64,000 nt of DNA, taken from Schistosoma haematobium. Lineage: Eukaryota; Platyhelminthes; Trematoda; Strigeidida; Schistosomatidae. Made by a program: the position numbers and the translations under genes. Each line of letters begins with the position of its first letter. Within the stretch, counting starts at the first letter, position 1. The notes under the pieces were generated by a model, which saw only the letters and a list, made by a program, of their open reading frames with translations, had not been told where the DNA came from and made no database searches. Shown one piece after another: positions 44,301 to 54,985 of the stretch. The DNA is taken from assembly GCF_000699445.3 (NCBI RefSeq), contig NC_067196.1, forward strand, positions 84,930,364 through 84,994,363, given 5' to 3'.

Positions 44301-47300
44301 GGATTCACACGGGTTAGTTATAATTTACCTTATTTTAATTATTACTGAACCATTTTTGTGGAGTCAGTCAGTCAGTCAGTTACAACGTAGGACCAGGCAC
44401 ATATATGCATCTGTCCAAGTTGCCGTACCTCATTAGGACAACAAGATGGACACCGGGTTCATAAAAGTAGTTAATTCAGAGGTGGTAATATATAAAGGAA
44501 AGATTGCAATAAGGATCTAGTACAGGAAGAAAGAATTAGTTCGTAGAATGAAAGATATGAAGCGATTTTAATCTCTTAGTTTTTAAGGGAAGACAGATAG
44601 CGTATACACCGACGCGATTGTGATCGATTCTGAGCCATGTCACCAAGAGTCTCCAACCATTGGTTACTATAGTCACGCGGACCCCAACCAAGTACTCTGC
44701 ATCTACCAACATGGCTCAGACTACAAGTTAGTGACTTCAAGCACTGATGCCACGTTTTGGTTTGGCCGCCCCTAACTCTCTTCCAGTCATTTCCAACATC
44801 GGTTAGCATTGCTCGCTGTGGTAATCGGTGTTCAGGCATACGTAAGACGTGGCCCAACCATCTCAGTCGATAAAGATTCACAACCTCATCAACTGATTTA
44901 CCATCATTCCCTAATACCCTGTGTCTAACCTCACTATTACTTACCCGGTGATCCCAGCAGACGCCAGCAATATTTCTAAGACATCTGTGGTCAAATACTA
45001 GTAGGTTACGAGTGTCTTCTACTCTTAATGGCCATGTTTCGCTGCCATAAATTAAAAGAGAACGGACTGCCGCGCAGTATACTCGTCCTTTTATTGATAG
45101 ACGGATATCTCGCCTTCGCCATAGGTGACGTAAGTTGGCATAAGCCAGGCGAGCTTTTCGAATCCGTGCTGAGATTTCGTCAGACACCAACCCATTAGGG
45201 CTGATCAGACTTCCAAGATAAGTGAAGTTGTCAACGCGTTCGACTACTTCACTCCCTATCCTTAGTTCAGGTGTTGACGCGGACCAGTCCTGAAGCAACA
45301 ACTTGCATTTCGAGGGAGAGAAGCGCATTCCAAACATTCTGGCATTGTTGCTCAGTGCTATCAGAAGACTCTGCATTTTATCAGCGTCTTCACCAAATAG
45401 GACTATGTCATCTGCGTATTCTAAGTCGATAAGTGGACCTCCTGGAAGGAGATCAATACCCGAGAATTCAGTCGACGAGAATGTTATTTCCATTAGTAGG
45501 TCTATGATGAAGTTAAACAAAAATGTAGAAAGTGGACAGCCTTGACGGTCACCACTGTCAGTCAGTCAGTCAGTCAGTCAGTAACAACGTAGAACTTCGT
45601 ACGTACGTACATCAGTTCGAGTTGCCACACCACGTTAGCACAGAGATGCAGTGGTCGATTCAAATCCCGTAGTGGTAGAGGTAATAAGAGTATAAGCAGT
45701 AGTCGGGAAGATTAGGGTTTGGAGATGTTATTTAAAGAGTATAATCCAGTGAAATAAATTTGAAAAGAGGGAAAGAGGAACACGGAGTATTCAGAAGACT
45801 ATAATTTGGGAAAACACAGAGTGGATGCACCTACGCCATTGCAAACGATTTCGAGCAATGTCATTCAGGGTCTCTAGCCATCGGTTGCTATCATCTCGCG
45901 ATTCCCAACCAGGTAGTCTACACCTACCAACATGACTCAGTTCACTTGTCAGTGACTTCATGGACTTGTGCCATGTTTTGGTTTGGCCGCCCCTAGCTTT
46001 CTTCCAACCTACTCCTATACCACTGAACATAACACGTCGAGGCAGTCGGTCGTTGGGCATACGTAACACGTGTCCCAGCCATCTCAACTGATGAAGTTTC
46101 ACTACTTCATCAATTGATTTGCCATCCTTACCTAGTACCCGTTTCCTAACAACTGTGTTACTTACTCGATGGTCCCATGATATACGAGCAATGTTTCGAA
46201 GACACGTATGACCGAATACTAGTAGCCTACGGATATCCTCTACTCTTTCCGGCCATGTTTCACTGCCATAAAGTAGTATGGGACGAACTGCTGCGCAGTA
46301 AACACGTCCTTCGGTTGATAGACGGATATCTCGCCTACTCTATAAATGACTCAAGTTGGCAAAAGCTAGTCGAGCCTTCTGTATCCGCGCTGAGATTTCG
46401 TCACACACTAAACCACAAGGGCTGATGAGACTTCCAAGATAAGTGAAGCGGTCGACACACTCAACTACTTCACTCCCTATCACTAGTTGGGGTGCCGATG
46501 TAACCCAATCCTGAAGCAACATTTTGCATTTCGATGGTGAGAATCGCATCCCGAACATGCTTGCATTGTTGCTTAGAGTGGTCACCACTTGAGGTTGCTA
46601 AAGCAGATGACAGTTCGTCATAAGCTCTGACTCGACTTGTAGTGTTCAAGTAAAGAGCCTATACAAGGTTTATATACTTCTGAGGTACGCCTTTCAATGA
46701 CAGACATTGCCACAAAATCTCGCGGTCTACTGAGTCGAATGCTGCTTAGAAGTCAAGAAAGACCACCATTGTCGGACGTTGATAAGTATGCCTATGTTCT
46801 AGAACCTGACGAATGGTGAATATGTGTTCGATGCGGCCACGACGAGGTCTGAAGCCAGCTTGATTCTCTCGTGTTTGCAGTTCACGAGTCTTAGTTAGGC
46901 GTGTGATAATTATCGAGGCTAGTATTTTAGATACTATATTAGTTAAAGTAATCCCTCCATGGTTGTCACAGGATGATTTTAACCCTCTCTTATATATTGG
47001 GACGATAAGTGATTGTGCCCAGTCAGATGAAATAACGTCTAACTCCCAGATCTTAGCTAAAATATTAGTCAACCTAGTCGCTAAAATTGGACCACCATCC
47101 TTAAAGACCTATGGAGCTAATCCATCTGGACCAGCTGCCCTTCCTCGTTTCAGATTAGCTATAGCCTTTTGAACTTCTGCTAGAGTTGGGGGACCTACTT
47201 CAATGTTCCATTCACACTGTCTGGGAATGGAGGGTAGTTTTGTAGTAGCTGAAGGCCAGCTGAACTGTTCTTTTAAATGTTCCACCCATCATTCTAAACG

Positions 47301-49319
47301 TCTGAACTGAGAGCAGATGAGGGTACCGTCTTTTTCCGAAATAGCCTGACTTACACTTGATTTATTAATTCCAGTTTCTGTTATTAGTCTGTAGAGCTGT
47401 CTTGTGTTCCCTATAGCCTCCGCCTTTTCCATCTTTAATTTTCGTTGCCCACCACTGCTCACGGTCGTTCCGTAGACTTTTGGTTAACCTAGATCTAATT
47501 TGTTTTCGCTCTTCATCGTGTTCAGAGCCTGATGGGATGAGTTTACGAGAATCCATCAGTGCAGTAGACCTTGAGGAAATCCACTGGTTCTTTGTAATCC
47601 TGTGGTTTAAATCACTGATAGATGTCACTGCTGTTTCCACAGCTGTTTGTATAGCTTTCCAAGCAACATCTGGGTCAACCTCGTTTTCAGAACTACCCTC
47701 TCCAACGATGACTGATGACAATATGGTCTATTTGAGTCCATCGTTGGTTTGGTGTAGGGGGTCGCCATGTTAGACAATGTCTCTCCTTAAGCTTAAAATT
47801 TGTGTTTGCTAAAAATAAACGGTTATCTGAGCACAGTTGCAGGAGACGATCACCATTATCTGTTCGTTGTGTCGGAATACTAAAACACCCACGTAAATGC
47901 CTTTCTGTTTGGTTTAGACTACCTATCTGGGCATTAAAGTCACCTGCTACGAGTACTATGTCTGAACGTTTAGCTTTCTGTAAAATTCATCTTTCACTTC
48001 ATCCGAGCTACAGTCGGTGCGAGCGTAGGCAGAAACGACAAAAAGGCAACGACGTGTGTCCCTATCCTTCCGAGTTCTTACGGAGCCGTTTAGCCGAACA
48101 GCACATAAACGACTGTTAACGGGGATCCACTCTAACAGTGTTTGTTCCGCCCTCATGCTTAGTGCTATCCCTACTCCTACCAGTCCACGAGAGCTAACCG
48201 TCGGGTCACCAAATACACAGAGGGTGTATCTCGTCGGGTCTCCGTTTTGCCGAGGTGAGGTCAAGTGAATGACCACACTGTTATCCTGTATGCGTGTTTC
48301 AGAGACACAGCATACATCAATGGTACGAGATTCTAGGGTTCTAGCCAAGGAAGCCTGTTGACCGATTAGACATAGGGTGCGTACGTTGAAGGCTCCAATG
48401 TGTAGTTTGGAGCGAGGTTTCAGTAGACCTGGGACAGTGTTTTGAGCACTAGAATCGTTGGCTATGGTGACACTTGAGGGGGAAGCCGAAAAAGGAAGTT
48501 TAGAGGTGAAAGTCGATGTAGGAGCAATAATAGGAAGTGAAGATGGAGGTTGATTATGAATACAGTGGTCTTGAGTGCTGTTAGAGGAATGAGGGCGGTT
48601 ATCACTTCCCGGTTGCCCACACCGTGGAGGGGTTGTTCTGGAGGTGCCTGAAAAGGAAATTGGATCAGAGGTGGTCTTAGTGACCTGGGAGCGTGACCGC
48701 AGTGCCCAAGGAACAACTGCTTGAGGTCGGTCACACATGACCTTTTCATGGGTAATTTTTGCGTTAGCTCCGTACTTGTTGAGACCTTACCGCCGGAGAC
48801 GGATATCCGTGGGATAAGGTGAGGTGTGCATTTTTAGGGTCGACGTTTTCTAACCCCACCCCTCCTTGTGGGAAGGCAGCATCGCTGTCATGCTGGTTGT
48901 CTGAAGAAAACACATTACTGCTGTCACACCTCTGGACAGTCAGCAGTACGACTTCGCCTTCGGACCTTGGGTTTGTTGGTTTTAGTCTTACCGCTCTTCA
49001 ACCGACCTGTCTGACATGGTAGGACCTTGAGGAACGGTTGTTCCAGCCAGTATAGCTCGGTTGCTTCATCACGATAGGCAAGCCCGACCACAACGTCAAG
49101 GTAGCAACAACGGTCGTGTTTTGTGGAGTGGTGCTTTAGATACCTGAACATGTATAATATATATAATCAAAGGCTCACAATGGCCTTGATTAGTATCAAC
49201 TAACCTCTTTTGAAAACATCTGACATCAGGTTATCCTAAATCATTTTAAAAAAGAAAAAAATTGGTATGTCAAATAATGATTGAAAGTAGTTACCATTTA
49301 TTTATAAACAGAGTTATTT

Positions 49320-49369
<50 letters not shown>

Positions 49370-52300
49370 AATGGATGTAATTTTTGATTTGAAATCCAGG
49401 GGAAAGGCCTTACCGATGCACGGTATGCACCAAGACGTTTTCACAACCAGCTGTTTACAATGAACATGTGAAGCGACATACTGGTGAACGTCCTTATATT
49501 TGTACAGTTTGCGCCAAAGGATTCCCTCGAGCAGCTCGTCTGGCCGTTCATATGCGCGTTCATACAGGTGAACGTCCTTATCCATGTACGTCTTGTGATA
49601 GGAGATTTAGTCAACCACATCATCTTGCTGCCCACCTGTGAGTTATTTTCATAGTTTATTTCTTAACTCCCTAAAATTTTTACACTTCAATAGGCTCATT
49701 TATTAGGATTTTACAACTTGGCATATCAGGATGGTGGTACGTGGATTAACATAAAGTTTCTTCCCCAGTGCTTAATCTTTTTATACCATTCGTCACGTAC
49801 CCTAACATATATTGTGGTTTTTAGATAGTATCTATACAAGTTAAACGTCGTAAAGAAATCTTGCAATTAGTATAAATGTTTTATGTTGCTTCATTTTACA
49901 GTTCTTTGAGTTGTAGAATAGAAAAAGCTTTAACGTATAATCAGTGCACACTTGTAAGAGATCTTGTTTTCATATTTCATACTCTTACTCTGGAAAATAA
50001 AAGTTCTTACAATATTTGTATTGGTAATTTAGATTTCATATACAAGTGTAGTTTTTTTACACTAAAATTATGTACTGTAATTTCTGTGATTAATTTTTAG
50101 TCGTGTTCATAGTGGTGATCGGCCATACTCTTGTCCAAAATGTGATGTCAGTTTTGCATGTATTTCTAATCTGAGACGCCATCGGAAGCAAGTTCATCCA
50201 ACGAGTCCTGTTCCAAATGATAATGCAGACGGCAGTGATGTAAAGAGTGGAAATGAAGAGAAAAAGCCATCACTCCAAATTATTACGTCTACTGTTTCAG
50301 ATAACAATAATAATAACTCTTCTTCCGTTATGACTATGGAAACACCATCCTATATTGCTTCGTCATCGAATTTAACTTCTGATGCTCCTGTTGCGATCGC
50401 TGCCGCAATGTCAGGGACTGTGTTAACAGCAACTGGTGCTCTAGTTCCTGCTAATTTCTTGCCTGCATCGTCAGTACCTGGACTAATTCTTACATCAGGT
50501 GCTCCTGGTGCTTTAATAGCTGCGCCAGCTCATTTAACTGAACCACATTCTCATCTTCATCCTACCATTATTGCACATAATTCAGGTAATTTGTCTTATA
50601 ATCTAAAACTGATGTTTTTTATTGTAAATTAAGTCTTTAAGAGAACTCATGTAGTCTGAAAAGTAACTGACATGTTTCTTACTTAGTGATCACAACCCAC
50701 TGGGCCCAGATTTATGTTGCCTGCTTATCGTTGAAAGAAAGCTAGGAATAAGCAAATCAAGACGTTAAACTAGTCTATGAACCTATAGAATGATTGTCGA
50801 GTTGGTAGGTAGTCAAATAGACTCGGATTTCTAGGTTGGGGTGGAGGTCCACATGGTGACCGCGATCAGGGGTTGAAGATATCGAGTAAGACGGGTCAGA
50901 ATGAGCCCCAATAGCACAGATGAAGTCATTCTTTATTTTCCCTTAAATATTGAGCTTCAATATTATTTCATACTTTCTATCTCTCAAGCCCATTCCTCCT
51001 TTTTGAAGTATATCCTCCAATGCTTAGTCTTACTATTTTTGATACTATTATTATTTCATCGCCTTTGATGTGCTTATTTTTAATGTTATCTTATTGTTCT
51101 GATGTGTTGCGTTAACTTGAGATGATGGACCTGTGCTCCATAACTGACTTCAATTTCAAACCATCACACGGATAACCATATTCAACCCCTTTTTTCTCCT
51201 GTTCAAGTTGTCATGTAGAGTTAGCCTAGGGTTATTACAAGAGCTTAGGAGACCGATTCAAGTGTTCAGTCAGAAGATTTATCACACATGCATCGGTTCA
51301 ATTTACCACAGATCAATGCAGTGAGATTATTATCATGACAAATGTCAAAACAGATGAAGTAGCAACAACTGCAATTATGATAAAAAAAAAAATAACAGGC
51401 ATGGACGTAATTCCATAAGAAAGAATTGATGCAAATAATGGAAAATCACAAAACCTAAGAGAAGGCGCAGAGTGAATCAATCTGTGCTTTTGCTACTGAA
51501 TAAATACAAATATAGAAATGAAGTACAGAAATTAATTGATTAACCTGTTGACTATAAGAAAATGTCTGATTAAGTGAATATCCAAAGTGGATATGGATGA
51601 ATTTCTTACTTTCAAGAAACAGCTATTACCTTAAAACGACCCAATTAAACTCGCTAAACAGGTGAGAAAAATTATTCTGCTTAGTTTATTCAAAAAAGCA
51701 GAGTCGATCACAAACCGGCATGATCTGCCATCTTCCACAGGAAATACTTTTGTGAAATATGCAGATGATTTCACTGTATGTATGCCTATCTCTTCCTCTT
51801 TACATCCCATAGAAATGAATGAGTTTTTGTCTCGTATTGATTGTTGGTCTGTTGGTAATGGTCTCATACTTAATCCATCTAAATGTCAAACTGTTAACTT
51901 TAGCATGAGACATGAACCGCATCTAAACACCATTTTGAGATCCCATAATACTTGTGCCATTGGAGACTCTTTGGTAAACACAGTGTCGACGGTCAGTTAT
52001 CTTGGTGTTACCTTTTCCTCTGATCTCTCTTGGTCGTCTCACGTTTTATTGTTATCGAAGAAGGTTTCCCGTCTGACTTACTACATAAAGACTGCATGCT
52101 CTTGGGATTACTCGTCATTTACTCGTACAATTTGTCGATTCTTGCATATTACCTGTTATTCTTTACTGTTCTCCATTAGTCTTTCCCGGTGTGTGGTGAA
52201 TCTTTCGAGGTCATAATTAATATGGTTGTGGATAGACATTTAAAGTCATGCAAACTCCTGGCAGGTGTTATTTTATCAGATACTAACCATCCCCTTCATT

Positions 52301-54925
52301 CATATGTTTCTCCTTGTATATCTTCCGGTAAAACGAGACGTAATTACATTAAAATCCATGCACGCAAGCAAAAGTATAAAAGTTCTATAATACTTTACCT
52401 AGCAAATATACTCTGTGTCGAACAGGTTGTTGGAGTTAACCTAATCAATAACCTGCATCGTTAGCATGTCTCTGACTTGAAAAGTTGTACAGTTTTTCGG
52501 GTTTTTTTCAAACCTTTTTTTATCCCTTCTTTTGTCTTTGTTACTGTTTTTTTTTGCGTAAGTAACTTGTTGAAATACCCTGTGCTGAGAATTCTATATT
52601 GTACCAAAATATAATATTGAATAAAGCCATTAATTAATTAATAAAATAATGATCCAGTAACTATTAATATATATACTAATTTCTGCACTTCATTTTCACC
52701 TCCGTCGTTGATGTTGTTGCTACTTCTATCTATTTTGACATTTGTCATGATAATAATCTCACTGTATTAATGTGTGATAAGTTGAACTGATGCATATATG
52801 ATAAATCTTGTGACTGAACACTTGAATCGGTCTCCTAAGCTCTTGTAATAACCGTAGACTAACTCTACAAGACAACTTAAACACGAGAAAAAAGGAGCGT
52901 AATATGGGAGGAACGCTTTACTGCAAGGTTAGTTTATGTACAGAAAATTCAGTCAGTCAGTCAGTAACAACGTAGAACTTCGTACGTACGTACATCAGTT
53001 CGAGTTGCCACACCACATTAGCACAGAGATGCAGTGGCCGATTCAAATCCCGTATTGCTAGATGTAGTAAAATCATAAGCTGTAATCAGAAAAATTAGGG
53101 TTTGAGGATGTTATTCAAGGAGTATAATCCAGTGAGAGTGTGCACAACATTTCAGACAGCCTTGGGCTTCTGGCAAGTTCTGGGACCCTACTGAACATAG
53201 TAACAGGTTAGGTAATCATCCAATCGGAAATGTGACACGTAACATTTCGCTTTCTAGATATTTCTGACAAACTTCTATTCAATACTGATTGGATAAAATG
53301 TTTCTCAGCGATTTTAAGGTCCTCTTTGGGTTTTTTTTCGAGGAATTTTCAAGGTCCCTCCGACAATGTGTTTCAAGTTCCATGTTGGATATGACTAACT
53401 GATTGGTTGCAGTCGTAAAAATCAGTGGAAAGATCTAAATAACCAACATATGTGAATTAAAATTCATCTCATTACATAAGACAATAGCTGTCTTGACTCA
53501 GTAGCTAAAAGGACCACGCGGCAGCATTTGAGTGTATAGGTACTAGGCTCGAGTCCCTGAGTGAACATCAACTATGGGATACGAGTACACTCAGTTGACG
53601 AATTCCAAGTGGGACGAAATGTGCATCATTGATTTGACTGCTAGCCACCATCTATCTCCGTTTAAAATGCCTGTGACTCTGCTTTTAATATCGAGTCAAT
53701 CCTCACAGAATGCACATATGCCGATAACAGACTGATCAATTGCGCTCCTAACCATTAATGGAAAGATCCAAAGAACCATTATATATGAATCAAAATTAAC
53801 TGGCTGATCATGCAATATAATTAGTTATGTTACTTCTTACTGGCACAGTAGTATTCCAAAGGTTATATTTGGTTGTGCTCTCCAAAATTATTGATTTTAT
53901 TGACCAAAATTAACTTCATACTTTATATTTATGATTCTTTTTCTTTCGCTTATATAGGTGAGGGAAATACATCTCTACTAACAACATCTATTTCTGGTGG
54001 TCTTTGTTCCGTTACTCAACCTTCGGCATCTCTTGCAAATTCATCAACTGCTTTAAGTGTTCAATCAGAAGCACTTTTAAAAGCTAGTTCTTCTCCTACA
54101 ATGTCTTTTATGTTTCCAACTGTCCTCACTTCAACTCCTCATCATGGTGATGCACTCAGACAAACTTCAGTTGCTTTTCTTACACCAACAGGTGAATTAG
54201 ATCGATCATGTACTGCTACTTTAGCTACTGCTGGACCTGATGGTGGATTTATATTGAATTCTGTTGGTGGAGATACTGTCTATTTAGAACCGGTGAGTAT
54301 TTTTATTTTTTTAGTTTGTGGATTATCTTTTTATATTAGTTTTAAAGTTGCTACCGCATAAAATTTAGAACTGCGTTTTGACTCTACCAATATTCAAGAA
54401 ATTTGAGTTTTACTTGATTTCGGTTAACCGTAATCAGAACCCATTGAGCATGGATTTTAATTCCACTCCTGGTTGTTCACTAATGTATTTTATTTACTAA
54501 TACTATTGGTTTCTTCGCCAGTGAATTTAGTGATAGATATGTGATATCAAATTTCGTTGCTGCAATAGATATCATTAGAAAGTAGTATTAACTCGTTTAG
54601 AGGAAAGCACTTTTGACTAACATCTGGTGAATTACTATTCTTTTCTCTACCTGTAAACTGCTAATAGAAATGGGATAATAAAAAAAATTATCTTTGATAT
54701 TTGCTTCCATTTAATATAGTCGTTGACTTAAGTTGGAGGATACTGGTTCACTCTGGGATGATGATCTTTAATGGATACATGAAAATGCGGATTAACATCA
54801 TTCTGAAAGTTATTTCTGGAGTTTATTGTAAACCTGTTTTCTAGTGATTCTTTCAACTATCATACGTCGCTTTAAATTTAGGCCTATCAATAACGATATA
54901 CCTGCATATGTCATTGAGGTGGCAC

Positions 54926-54985
<60 letters not shown>

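Noticed and set aside
45557..45582. A CRISPR-like or satellite array from repeated CAGT
   Set aside because: It is the simple-repeat 3' end of LINE family B; spacers are absent.
49298..49585. Minus-strand frame with a long Ile-Tyr run
   Set aside because: It is the antisense of zinc-finger exon 7 plus the TA microsatellite.
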